Source of the DNA: Caldifarciminota bacterium
Lineage (GTDB): Bacteria > Hydrothermota > UBA3072
Reading direction: 5' to 3'
Assembly (NCBI GenBank): GCA_023131835.1
Contig: JAGLZA010000031.1
Span: 1 to 32,943 of the forward strand
Length of the DNA: 32,943 bases
A program made the position numbers and the translations under genes. How positions within the stretch are numbered: position 1 is the first letter of the stretch; each line of letters opens with the position of its first letter. The notes below the pieces were generated by a model. That model was not told where the DNA came from. It did no database searches and saw nothing but the letters and a program-made list of their open reading frames with translations. Shown one piece after another: positions 22,425-29,744 of the stretch.

Positions 22425-23195
22425 TCACTCTGGCTGATATACAATTCTATTCCACTTATAACTCTTTCCGTTCTCACATTCTACCCTATCTACCTCTTTT
22501 ATTTTGATAACCGACCCGGGGATTGAGACCTGTCCGCATTCCTTACATGGTTCGAGATCCACCAGGAAGAATCCTGGATTCTGGGGGTCTACTCCTAAAT
22601 TTACCCCTTCGATTATTGCCGTTTTGTAAGGATAATCCGACCTGGTTATCCAGACTCGTATGAGATTACCCTGAGAATCTTCAAAAGTAATCAATCCCTC
22701 ACCAGGTGGTGAAGTGCTAAGAAGGTATTGGTTTAATGCGCTAAAGCCCCACTCTATATCCTTTTCTAAACCTTGCTTACTCAACTTCATCAGTATATAG
22801 TAGAATCCTCCTTCGATGCTGTCAGTTTCTACTATTTCCATTCTATCAACCACAGATTCTTCAATTTCCTTCATTAAAATCTCTTTGTAATCTTTTGGTA
22901 AATTTGATTCCCGTGGGTGATAGATCTTGATATAACATCCCAATGTTTGGATAATGGCTCCTCTGGCTTTTCTACTGGCTACTTTCAGGGATTCCCTGGA
23001 AGTTCCCTTACCATAAATAAAAGACTCATTATCTTCAGGGATCTCTAAATACCACTCGGGCACTGGGTGTTCCTTTTTTAAGGTTACACAACCAGTTAAG
23101 AAAATAAGGAAGACCAGAACAAGAAGAGTTTTCAGCGATGAAGCTTCCCATCCTGCTATTTTATCTAGTCTCTTCTGTTTATCTGTTCTTTCCAT
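22425..23195 (-). CDS. LPP20-like lipoprotein
   Basis: A 256-residue predicted lipoprotein. A long polar n-region (1-20) precedes the hydrophobic TLLVLVFLIFLTGC, which gives Cys36 as the lipidation site. PVPEWYLEIPEDNESFIYGKGTS, then LKVASRKARGAIIQTLG, resemble the LPP20/SLBB-associated fold, in which a W-Y-hydrophobic phrase is followed by a G-x-G-x-S and an Ala-rich helix. The last ~90 residues contain two CxxC-like cysteines (PCKECGQV) and are unrecognised. The ATG is preceded by a usable AGGAA/GAGGA site. A probable promoter lies at 23214-23242. Confidence 0.75.
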   Translation of the reverse strand: MERTDKQKRLDKIAGWEASSLKTLLVLVFLIFLTGCVTLKKEHPVPEWYLEIPEDNESFIYGKGTSRESLKVASRKARGAIIQTLGCYIKIYHPRESNLPKDYKEILMKEIEESVVDRMEIVETDSIEGGFYYILMKLSKQGLEKDIEWGFSALNQYLLSTSPPGEGLITFEDSQGNLIRVWITRSDYPYKTAIIEGVNLGVDPQNPGFFLVDLEPCKECGQVSIPGSVIKIKEVDRVECENGKSYKWNRIVYQPE

Positions 23196-23213
23196 TCCTC
23201 AATTTCCTTTTTT

Positions 23214-23242
23214 ACCTTATCCCAAAATCATTCAAAAGTCAA
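23214..23242 (-). promoter_or_regulatory. Probable promoter of the LPP20-like gene
   Basis: On the minus strand TTGACT (23242-23237) and TAAGGT (23219-23214) are separated by 17 bp. The -10 box is weak. The TTGACTTTTGA start is shared with the promoter at 29625. Confidence 0.45.
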
Positions 23243-23275
23243 GGGTCTTTACTGTCTCCCTCCCCCCCATTTTTT

Positions 23276-23343
23276 AACCACAGAGGGCACGAAGGAAAGT
23301 AGTTAAATGGTTGAATGGTTAAATAGTTAAATAGGAACGAACC
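23276..23343 (+). repeat. Left half of composite element, copy B
   Basis: AACCACAGAGGGCACGAAGG is followed by AAAGTAGTTAAATGG and 8-bp-period units (GTTGAATG, GTTAAATA, GTTAAATA), then GGAACGAACCC. The module order is the same as at 11412-11471. Confidence 0.75.
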
Positions 23344-23369
23344 CTATGAACCCATATCCCATACCACAT

Positions 23370-23395
23370 ATCACTTATCACTTATCACTTATCAC
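23370..23395. repeat. 7-bp tandem repeat
   Basis: The unit ATCACTT is repeated three times from 23370, with a partial fourth (ATCAC). Degenerate relatives (CATACCACTTAT) follow. Confidence 0.75.
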
Positions 23396-23497
23396 ATACC
23401 ACTTATAACCCTATGAACTCCACGAACTCAATAAACTCAGTACCCTAAACCCCAACCCCTAATATATGCCACGGTTCCCTCACAGTTTGAGATAGAT

Positions 23498-23518
23498 GTA
23501 GGTGCGAGGTTTCCTCGC
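23498..23518. repeat. GTAGGTGC hairpin, core GCGAGG/CCTCGC
   Basis: GTAGG precedes a perfect 6-bp stem GCGAGG (23504-23509) and CCTCGC (23513-23518) around TTT. It starts like the GTAGGGGC palindromes but has T at the fifth arm base, and its right arm is lost. Confidence 0.65.
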
Positions 23519-23563
23519 TCAAACGCATAACGCTATCAACGCAATGAACGCAAAAGACACAAT

Positions 23564-23660
23564 GGAGTAGCAGAACTTGTTCTGCGTTTCTCGATCGCAA
23601 AACTTGTAGGGGCAAGATATATCTTGCCCATCTATAGGGGCACGGAGCACCGTGCCCCTA
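23564..23660 (+). repeat. Bipartite hairpin module, copy B, with two palindromes in tandem
   Basis: GGAGTA leads to a perfect hairpin GCAGAAC-TT-GTTCTGC (23570-23585). GTTTC, a short spacer and AAAACTT follow, then GTAGGGGC with the 20-bp palindrome half-site GGGCAAGATA (23610-23629). A second palindrome follows at once (23635-23660), with arms TAGGGGCACGG and CCGTGCCCCTA around AGCA. Confidence 0.85.
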
Positions 23661-23733
23661 CTCCTCAAGGTGGGCGAATGCGTTTTGTCCCTTCAAATAT
23701 CCAATTGCTCTCTCTTTTTTATTTATTTAGCCC

Positions 23734-23761
23734 TTGAATATTTTTGCTTAAACCCTATTTT
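23734..23761 (+). promoter_or_regulatory. Possible weak promoter of glnA
   Basis: TTGAAT (23734-23739) and TATTTT (23756-23761) are 16 bp apart, just upstream of the ribosome site. The boxes are poor and the leader would be only about 12 bases. Confidence 0.3.
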
Positions 23762-23778
23762 AGAAAAAAGGAGGTGGA

Positions 23779-25092
23779 ATGGACAGAACTGAAGTTCTTT
23801 CTTTGGTAGAATCAAAAGAAGTAAAAGCAATAAGATTATGGTTTACCGATATCCTTGGCAGGGTCAAAGGATTTTCAATGAGCCCTGATGATGTAGAAAG
23901 AGCCCTTGATGATGGTATTAATTTTGACGGCTCTTCCATAGAAGGGTTTGTGAGGATAGAGGAGTCCGACCTCATTGCAAAGCCTGATCTCAATTCAACA
24001 TATCTTATACCCGAGGAAGAGGGAAAGAAATCCCTCATCTTTATTTGTGATATTTACTACCCTGATGGAAAACCCGTGGAGTCTTCTCCCCGCTATATTT
24101 TGAAGGAGATACTTAAAAAAGCTGAAAAAATGGGATTTAAATATTTTACGGGTGCTGAACTTGAATTTTTCTATTTTTCTGACAAGGGAAAAATTCAGGT
24201 AGGGGATATGAAGGGATATTTTGATATCGTTCCATACGACCTCTATGATGGGACATCCGAGGAAATTACCAAAAGGTTAAAGGGGATAGGTATTGAGATT
24301 GAAATGGAACATCACGAGGTAGCAGAGAATCAGCATGAACTTGATTTAAGATACGAAGAAGCTATAAAAATGGCTGACCATCTTCAGGTTACAAAGTATG
24401 TGATAAAAGAAACTGCTCGAGAAAAAGGGGCTTTTGTAACATTTATGCCCAAACCCATATTTGGAGTCAATGGTTCGGGCCTTCACATACATCAATCACT
24501 ATTCAAGGATAATCAGAATGTATTCTTCAAAGAGGATGAAAATTATCATCTCTCAGAGATTGCCAGGTATTTTATTGCAGGGGTATTAAAATATTCAAAG
24601 GAGATTACATCTGTAACGAATCAATGGGTAAATTCCTATAAGAGGCTTGTTCCTGGTTATGAAGCACCTGTTTATATCTCCTGGGGGAGGCAGAATCGTT
24701 CAGCATTATTGAGAGTTCCTTCTTTTAAGCCACATAATCCATCTTCCTGTAGATTTGAATACAGGGCGCCGGACCCTGGCATAAATCCTTATCTCTGCTT
24801 TTCAGTTATGCTTGGAGCAGGACTTAAAGGGATAGAGGATAAACTCCTCTTAACTGGACCCATTGAGGAAGATATATACACAATGTCCGAGGAGAAAAAG
24901 AAAGACCTTTGTATTGATATTCTACCGGATTCTCTCTATGCTGCCATTATTGAAACCGAAGGTGGTGAATTGGTAAAGGAACTCTTCGGAGAAATATTCT
25001 TCCGGAAATACATACAGAATAAAAAAACAGAATGGGAGAACTACAGGATTCAGGTAACGGATTATGAGAGAGAAAAATATATCTCTCTCTGA
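23779..25092 (+). CDS. glnA: Glutamine synthetase, type I-alpha
   Basis: Makes glutamine from glutamate, ammonia and ATP in the cytoplasm; the main ammonium-assimilation enzyme. The 437-residue length matches the GSI-alpha group (Bacillus/Thermotoga type). Landmarks are GAELEFF (metal Glu) at about 120, EMEHHEVAENQHEL at about 175-188, NGSGLHIHQS (ammonia/ATP region) at about 231-240, GYEAPVYISWGRQNRS at about 293-308, and FEYRAPDPGINPYL at about 323-336. Arg59 in SIEGFVRIEESD matches the Arg of GSI-alpha enzymes that mediates glutamine feedback inhibition. The adenylylation loop of GSI-beta is absent. AGGAGG precedes the ATG. The gene stands alone between repeat-bearing gaps, without glnB or glnR-type neighbours. 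Confidence 0.95.
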   Translation: MDRTEVLSLVESKEVKAIRLWFTDILGRVKGFSMSPDDVERALDDGINFDGSSIEGFVRIEESDLIAKPDLNSTYLIPEEEGKKSLIFICDIYYPDGKPVESSPRYILKEILKKAEKMGFKYFTGAELEFFYFSDKGKIQVGDMKGYFDIVPYDLYDGTSEEITKRLKGIGIEIEMEHHEVAENQHELDLRYEEAIKMADHLQVTKYVIKETAREKGAFVTFMPKPIFGVNGSGLHIHQSLFKDNQNVFFKEDENYHLSEIARYFIAGVLKYSKEITSVTNQWVNSYKRLVPGYEAPVYISWGRQNRSALLRVPSFKPHNPSSCRFEYRAPDPGINPYLCFSVMLGAGLKGIEDKLLLTGPIEEDIYTMSEEKKKDLCIDILPDSLYAAIIETEGGELVKELFGEIFFRKYIQNKKTEWENYRIQVTDYEREKYISL

Positions 25093-25174
25093 GTAACATC
25101 CCTACCCCTTTAATTTCTCGTAAAAGGTCCGGGAGACCGCAAAGAAAAAGGTTGGTGAGCTGGTCGGTTAGTCA

Positions 25175-25202
25175 GTAGGGGCGTTCAATTGAACGCTCCT
25201 TC
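25175..25202. repeat. GTAGGGGC palindrome between convergent genes
   Basis: The left half GTAGGGGCGTTCAA is identical to that of 14766-14793, followed by TTGAACG, but the right arm has drifted to CTCCTTC. It sits between the convergent ends of glnA and the CapA-like gene, where a hairpin could help end both transcripts, although no T-run follows. The preceding phrase (25150-25171, GGTTGGTGAGCTGGTCGGTT) is nearly repeated at 29340-29359. Confidence 0.75.
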
Positions 25203-25225
25203 TAAAATAGAGGCGAGGACAGTGG

Positions 25226-26245
25226 TTATTTCTTCAGAAATATCTCGTCTGTGGTTCCAAAGCAAGGAGAGGTATCAGGGAAGTCCTCCCGAGAGAGTTT
25301 TTTCATCAGTTTAAATACCATTGCTTCTGTATCCCTTTCTGGGCCTGTTTCAGAGTCCTGTCTGAATGAATGGATCTTGCCTGATAGGAACTTCCCATCC
25401 CTGTGTAGATTAACCCATAAAAGGGGTGCATAACCACTTACCCCCTTCACCTTTATTCCCTTATAGGTACAAAAGTTACCAAGACTGTAGGCAATGAGTC
25501 TTCCATTATATATCTCCAACCCCCGTGGAACATGGGGCCCATGCCCGATAACAAGGTCTGCTCCGGCATCAATGACAGAATGAGCGAATTCTACTACATT
25601 ACCCCTTGATTCTCCATAGTAATATTCCGGTTTATTCCTGACATGAAGAGCATTTTTCCCTTCCCTGCCACCATGAAAGGATACCACCACTATTCCATAC
25701 TTTTTAGAAAGGTCTTTTATTTTTATCTTTGCTGAGTTTGTATTTAGTAGGGAATTTTCACAACTTCCATAATAGAATCCTATAAAGGCAATATCCATAC
25801 CGTTAATATTAAATACTGCTATCTTTCCATCACAATCCAGATAATCTATTTTTAGGGATTCTAAGGTTTTCTTTGTAGAACTCTCTCCATAAGGGCCAAA
25901 ATCCCGTGCGTGATTATTGGCAAGGTTCATTACATCAAAGCCTGCATCTTTAAGATTCACCCCAAAAATTGTAGGTGTTCTAAAGGCGAAATAGTATCCT
26001 TTATTTATATCCTTACTACACCTTCCTCCGTCACAAAGGGTTCCTTCCAGATTCCCAAAGGCTATATCTGCATTTTTTAAGATTTCGGCTGTTTCCTTAA
26101 ACAGCATTCTTCCGCTATCTTGTGGCAGTCTCGAAACAGGATAGGTCGACCCCATCATAATATCCCCTACAGCTGCAATGCTTAATGTATCTGCATGAGA
26201 GGACATTATCCCTAAGATAAGTATAAGAGTTAATCTAATTCTCAT
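25226..26245 (-). CDS. CapA-like (PGA_cap) metallophosphatase-fold protein
   Basis: A 339-residue secreted protein of the CapA/PgsA family, related to the poly-gamma-glutamate synthesis protein and to calcineurin-like phosphatases. Residues 1-18 are a signal peptide. The metal-binding style motifs are AAVGDIMMGS (24-33), FGNLEGTL (63-70), MNLANNHARDFG (106-117), VVSFHGG (about 188) and GHGPHVPRG followed by SLGNF. Solo CapA-like proteins are often of unknown activity; a role in polymer release is possible but not shown. Four cysteines are scattered through the protein (positions about 71, 76, 141 and 166). Start site AGGAGC is 16 bp from the upstream gene. Last gene of the 29217-25226 unit. 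Confidence 0.85.
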   Translation of the reverse strand: MRIRLTLILILGIMSSHADTLSIAAVGDIMMGSTYPVSRLPQDSGRMLFKETAEILKNADIAFGNLEGTLCDGGRCSKDINKGYYFAFRTPTIFGVNLKDAGFDVMNLANNHARDFGPYGESSTKKTLESLKIDYLDCDGKIAVFNINGMDIAFIGFYYGSCENSLLNTNSAKIKIKDLSKKYGIVVVSFHGGREGKNALHVRNKPEYYYGESRGNVVEFAHSVIDAGADLVIGHGPHVPRGLEIYNGRLIAYSLGNFCTYKGIKVKGVSGYAPLLWVNLHRDGKFLSGKIHSFRQDSETGPERDTEAMVFKLMKKLSREDFPDTSPCFGTTDEIFLKK

Positions 26246-26261
26246 TTTGCTCCTAAATTTG

Positions 26262-27554
26262 TTACTTTACCATCGGGTGATTATAATCCGTATTATCAAT
26301 CACTAAATCACTTCTCTTCTTCGGTAAATACTTTTCTATATACCTTTTCTGGATAGGTATGTATTTATTCTTGTATTTTCCTAAGATTTCTTTACCAAAT
26401 CTTGCCTCATCACGCAGTCCTGCTCTCTTTAGCACTTCTTCAAAGTCAATATCCAGATAGACCCTGTAATCAATAAATTCATCAATAGGCTCTCTATATA
26501 ATAATGTCCCTTCTAAGATTACTATGGTTTGATTGTCAATATGATAATGTTTTTGATTTATAAAGGAATCGCTTTCTAAATCAAGCAATGTCAATTTCTT
26601 ATCAATCAATTCCCCTTTCTTTGCAGGGGAGAGGATTTCATCTTTAAGAAGTTTTAAATTAAAAGCATTGTTTATGTAACTATCTATTTCGTTCTCTCCC
26701 TGTTCTCTAAACCTTTTAGGATTATGAAAATCATCCAGATGGATTAACAAGGTCTTATAGCCCCTGCTTTTTAGATACCTTGAGAGCAAAATGGAAAATT
26801 GTGTCTTTCCTGAAGTATCTACACCATTAATCCCAATAATAATGGGACTTTTTAGAATAAGGCCGAAGGCCTTTTTTTCGATTTGAGCAAAGATACTACA
26901 ACAGGTGATATGACTTACAATTTCATTCGGGCTTTCTGCAATAAAATCAGCCTCTAACATCTCATCTCCTCCGTACCCATACTTAGCCCCTATACAGGGT
27001 AGATTATTCTCCCTTGCAGCATTGATATCGTGCAGTCTATCTCCAATTACAATTGCGTAAGAAGGCTTTGACATAGTTAATATATCTTCGATTTGTTCTC
27101 CTTTACTTTTTACCGGGTGTCTTGCCTTTATATATTTGAATAGGTTTTTGATACATAACGAACTCAAAACCAGATCAATATAATCTCTATGTCCGTTAGA
27201 ACATATTGCCAGAGTATAACCAGAAGAGACCAACTCCTTCAATACCGCATTCATACCCTCATAAAGTTTAGCTTTGCCGGACATTATTTCCCACTCATAA
27301 GCCCTGATTCTTTCTATCAGGATTTCCTTTTCTTCGGGAGTTGAGCCTGGCATGAGTTCCTTGCAAATATCCTCCATTCTATCCCCAATCAAAGACTTGA
27401 TTTTTTCCTCTGACGGTATGGATGAATGTAGGTCCCGAAGAGCCTTTTGGATAGCTTCTAATGATACATTATCTGTTTCATACAATGTCCCGTCCAGGTC
27501 AAAGATGACTAATCTTTCATTTGAGAATCTTTCATTCGAGAATGTTCCATTCAA
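26262..27554 (-). CDS. HAD phosphatase / uridine-kinase-like P-loop kinase fusion
   Basis: A 430-residue two-domain protein. Residues 15-210 are a HAD-superfamily phosphatase: FDLDGTL (18-24, nucleophile Asp19 and Asp21), CSNGH (118-122) for motif II, and IGDRLHDINAA (170-180) for the acidic motif. Residues 225-430 are a P-loop kinase of uridine-kinase/phosphoribulokinase style: GINGVDTSGKT (241-251), HLDDFHNPKRF (272-282) and VILEGTLLYRE (345-355). The start is TTG, with AGGAAG six bases before it; the next in-frame Met is residue 60, beyond the HAD motif. The N-terminal codons fall in three 15-bp repeats (27511-27555), encoding NGTFS, NERFS, NERLV. Substrate unknown; a nucleoside or sugar phosphate cycle is inferred. 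Confidence 0.8.
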   Translation of the reverse strand: MNGTFSNERFSNERLVIFDLDGTLYETDNVSLEAIQKALRDLHSSIPSEEKIKSLIGDRMEDICKELMPGSTPEEKEILIERIRAYEWEIMSGKAKLYEGMNAVLKELVSSGYTLAICSNGHRDYIDLVLSSLCIKNLFKYIKARHPVKSKGEQIEDILTMSKPSYAIVIGDRLHDINAARENNLPCIGAKYGYGGDEMLEADFIAESPNEIVSHITCCSIFAQIEKKAFGLILKSPIIIGINGVDTSGKTQFSILLSRYLKSRGYKTLLIHLDDFHNPKRFREQGENEIDSYINNAFNLKLLKDEILSPAKKGELIDKKLTLLDLESDSFINQKHYHIDNQTIVILEGTLLYREPIDEFIDYRVYLDIDFEEVLKRAGLRDEARFGKEILGKYKNKYIPIQKRYIEKYLPKKRSDLVIDNTDYNHPMVK

Positions 27555-27555
27555 G
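27511..27555. repeat. Three 15-bp tandem repeats at the start of the HAD-kinase gene
   Basis: Units AATCTTTCATTTGAG, AATCTTTCATTCGAG and AATGTTCCATTCAAG (plus strand) differ at a few positions. They cover the TTG start codon and the first ~14 codons on the minus strand. Confidence 0.85.
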
Positions 27556-27621
27556 GTATTCTTCCTTTGCCAATAGAGGAGATGAATCCCATCCCCTCTG
27601 ATTTAAGGTTAAAGTCAGTTT

Positions 27622-29217
27622 CTATTCTTTATCTAATAGCGGTTCCCAGATGCCAAATCCTTCCACATTAAAGTTTGTCTTTGCGTCGTAGTTTCTAATC
27701 TTTTCGTTAAAATTATAACTCCAATCAAGATACTCGGAATCCCCTCCACCTATAGTTGTTATGAGATAACTCTTTGGTCTATGTCCGATTGCAAGTGCCT
27801 TCCTTCTTGGCGCTGGAGAATCTGCTACTCCGGGGTCTACAGGGACCCATCCGTATCCTGGTAGATATACCTCTATCCAGCGGTGGAAAACCGGGTCAAT
27901 ATATGCACGATCTCCTCTCTCTGAGACTGAACCCACATACCTTGTGGGCACACCAGCTGCCCTCATCAGGGAAATATAGACAAATGCATATTCGGAGCAG
28001 GAACCCTTTCCTCTCTTTAATACCTCTGGAGCAATATCCCAGCCTCCTTTTAATTCATAATCGATCTTATCTGCCACATACTTTAAAACCTTTCTTGCAA
28101 TCCAGTATGGATTCTTTTCTTTGCCAATAGCATTTTGAACAGCCTTCCGGATAAAGGGATCCTTTATTCTGAACTTTTCACTATCCTTAAGATAGGTCTT
28201 TCTTATCTCTTTCGGAATGTCGTTCAGGTTTTTTACTCTCTCCGGAAGGATGAAGTAATTTACAGACGAAAGTTGTGCATCTATTACTTCCTTGACTATT
28301 TTGTTCTGCATTGGTTGTATGTCCTGAAAGTGATAGTATGCTACCTTCTGTCCGTATTGGTCAGCAAGGATTTTATCTGGTTCCGGAATAAATTCCGGCT
28401 CTTTTAATAAATGCTGATTGGGTAAATCGCGGGGGATTGCAATATAAACCTTGACATCACCTATATTCCCAGGGCCTGAGTTTGCTATCTCCCATTGAAG
28501 AATTATCCGTGTTTTCATCGAATCCTCTTTGACGATGAAATCCCTGGTTGGGAATGGAAGTAGAAACAGACTATCTTTCTCGAAGTCCGAAACATATATA
28601 TTATTATCCATTACGAAGATTCCGGAGGGATAGGGACCGGGTGAGGGAAGAATATTGATTACTTCTCCGTTTTCCGGTTCTATCATATATATCTCATCTC
28701 TGTATCGGCTTGTTGTCCATAGATAACCCTCTGAATATGAAAGCCCGTTGATCCTTCCACCAGGACCTTCTAAGGTTTTTATGATAGTTCCATCGTTACT
28801 GGAAATGCAATAAATTTCACCCTTTTTATCCGCCACCCAGATATAATCTCCATCAGGGGCAAGCCCTTTAATAAACGATGCTGGAGAGTATATGGTTCTA
28901 ATGATATTCCCGTCTTCACCAATGAAGCATATTTCATCTTCATTTGAGACAACCAGGGTATCTTTGAATACAGTAACGCTGTATGGAGAATATCCGGGAG
29001 ATGGGATGCTCCTTTCTTTTTCCCCACTTCTCAAGTCGTAAACATAGATACTGTCAGACAGGATATCCACCTGCCATATTTTCCCCTTCCCTAGAGTTAT
29101 ATCCCCTGAGTATGATGATACAGGTATACTCTTTACAGGTTCAAACTTCGCATTGGAATCAAAGGGGAAAATAATAGTTGTTAAGATTGCGATAACAGAT
29201 AACGACAATTTTTTCAT
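27622..29217 (-). CDS. Secreted propeller plus transglutaminase-like protease-fold protein
   Basis: A 531-residue protein. Residues 1-23 are a signal peptide. Residues about 25-225 form a propeller with repeating blades (GKGKIWQVDILSDSIYVYDL, PDGDYIWVADKKGEIYCIS, SEGYLWTTSRYRDEIYMIE). Residues about 226-315 look like a linker beta-domain. Residues 350-470 are a transglutaminase-like domain with the Cys407-His445-Asp461 triad in GSCSEYAFV, FHRWIEVYL and VPVDPG. Such domains act as cysteine peptidases or crosslinkers; the reaction here cannot be assigned. GGAGG precedes the ATG, and a promoter lies at 29250-29277. It is the first gene of a unit that continues with the HAD-kinase fusion. Confidence 0.85.
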   Translation of the reverse strand: MKKLSLSVIAILTTIIFPFDSNAKFEPVKSIPVSSYSGDITLGKGKIWQVDILSDSIYVYDLRSGEKERSIPSPGYSPYSVTVFKDTLVVSNEDEICFIGEDGNIIRTIYSPASFIKGLAPDGDYIWVADKKGEIYCISSNDGTIIKTLEGPGGRINGLSYSEGYLWTTSRYRDEIYMIEPENGEVINILPSPGPYPSGIFVMDNNIYVSDFEKDSLFLLPFPTRDFIVKEDSMKTRIILQWEIANSGPGNIGDVKVYIAIPRDLPNQHLLKEPEFIPEPDKILADQYGQKVAYYHFQDIQPMQNKIVKEVIDAQLSSVNYFILPERVKNLNDIPKEIRKTYLKDSEKFRIKDPFIRKAVQNAIGKEKNPYWIARKVLKYVADKIDYELKGGWDIAPEVLKRGKGSCSEYAFVYISLMRAAGVPTRYVGSVSERGDRAYIDPVFHRWIEVYLPGYGWVPVDPGVADSPAPRRKALAIGHRPKSYLITTIGGGDSEYLDWSYNFNEKIRNYDAKTNFNVEGFGIWEPLLDKE

Positions 29218-29249
29218 TAAAACCTCCAGTTTTTTGAAAGCATAGTTTC

Positions 29250-29277
29250 ATACTACTAATAATGCTCTTTATGTCAA
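29250..29277 (-). promoter_or_regulatory. Promoter of the transglutaminase/HAD-kinase/CapA unit
   Basis: On the minus strand an exact TTGACA (29277-29272) is 16 bp from TAGTAT (29255-29250). Confidence 0.65.
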
Positions 29278-29369
29278 TATACCAGAATACCCGATCCCCC
29301 TATTTTTCACGCAAAGCTCGCAAGGAGCGCTAAGAAGAAGGCTGGTGTGTTGGTCGGTTAAGGAGGATA

Positions 29370-29390
29370 GGGGCACGATGAGTCGTGCCC
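29370..29390. repeat. GGGGC palindrome, core ACGA/TCGT
   Basis: Arms GGGCACGA (29371-29378) and TCGTGCCC (29383-29390) pair perfectly around TGAG. The flank at 29340-29359 (GGCTGGTGTGTTGGTCGGTT) resembles that of the palindrome at 25175. Confidence 0.75.
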
Positions 29391-29400
29391 TCTGGATAAT

Positions 29401-29455
29401 GTAGGGGCAGGTCTTGCCTGTGGGTGCGGGCTCGCACGCAGACAGGCACCTGCCC
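29401..29455. repeat. Nested GTAGGGGC palindrome with three stem tiers
   Basis: Outer arms GGGCAGGT (29405-29412) and ACCTGCCC (29448-29455) enclose GCCTGT (29416-29421) with ACAGGC (29442-29447), which enclose TGCG (29425-29428) with CGCA (29433-29436). It looks like one palindrome nested in another. Confidence 0.75.
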
Positions 29456-29459
29456 ATTT

Positions 29460-29512
29460 GTAGGGATTTGATTCATCAAACCCTCTGTAGGGACGAGATA
29501 TATCTTGCCCTA
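29460..29512. repeat. Two adjacent GTAGGG palindromes
   Basis: The first (29460-29483) pairs GGG-A-TTTGAT with ATCAAACCC, the A being a bulge. The second (29487-29512) pairs AGGGACGAGATA with TATCTTGCCCT, allowing one bulge and one G-T pair. Its core GAGATATATCTT matches the AAGATATATCTT core at 23614-23625 apart from the G. Confidence 0.7.
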
Positions 29513-29624
29513 TTCCCCAGGGAGGTCCTGGTTAAGACCCTAAATCCTATCTTCGACTCACGACTGCTGACTATAAACTAATGACTAACTCACCAACCGA
29601 CTAACTGCACAAACCAAAAATATC

Positions 29625-29653
29625 TTGACTTTTGATTATTCTTACTATATACA
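29625..29653 (+). promoter_or_regulatory. Promoter of the PH-like membrane protein gene
   Basis: TTGACT (29625-29630) and TATACA (29648-29653) are separated by 17 bp, about 90 bp before the start codon. The leader between holds no obvious hairpin. Confidence 0.6.
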
Positions 29654-29744
29654 ATTAATAATAGAGATTAAAAGTGTGGGAGAAAACCAGGGTAAGATAT
29701 ATACGAGTTAAGAGGAATCGCTTTTAAAAGGAGGTGCTATAAAA

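Larger units (their letters stand above)
23196..23778. other. Gene-free repeat island between divergent genes
   Basis: 583 bp between the LPP20-like gene (-) and glnA (+). The edges hold the promoters. The centre carries the second large composite element (23276-23660), a 7-bp tandem repeat and a GCGAGG/CCTCGC hairpin. The stretch near 23524-23558 (AACGCATAACGC, ATCAACGCAATGAACGCAA) is another degenerate 9-10-bp phrase. No credible gene is seen. Confidence 0.7.
29218..29744. other. Gene-free repeat island between divergent genes
   Basis: 527 bp between divergent genes. The edges hold promoters for both directions. The middle (29308-29512) holds a CGCAAAG phrase (29308-29334, CACGCAAAGC, CGCAAGGAGCGC) and four GTAGGG-type palindromes in a row, listed separately. 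At 29581-29604 a degenerate phrase (ATGACTAACTCACCAACCGA) resembles, in reverse, the flank of the palindrome at 25175. No credible gene is visible. Confidence 0.7.

Noticed and set aside
23370-23440. A possible CRISPR-like array
   Set aside because: The repeats are 7 and 9 bp, directly adjacent with no spacers, and no cas gene is in the window.
23700-23778. A riboswitch or glutamine-responsive leader before glnA
   Set aside because: The stretch is AT-rich, with no stem arrangement that I can match to a known glnA or glutamine RNA motif.
25093-25174. A Rho-independent terminator after glnA
   Set aside because: A small GGTC/GACC hairpin at 25127-25139 is followed by an A-rich rather than T-rich stretch.
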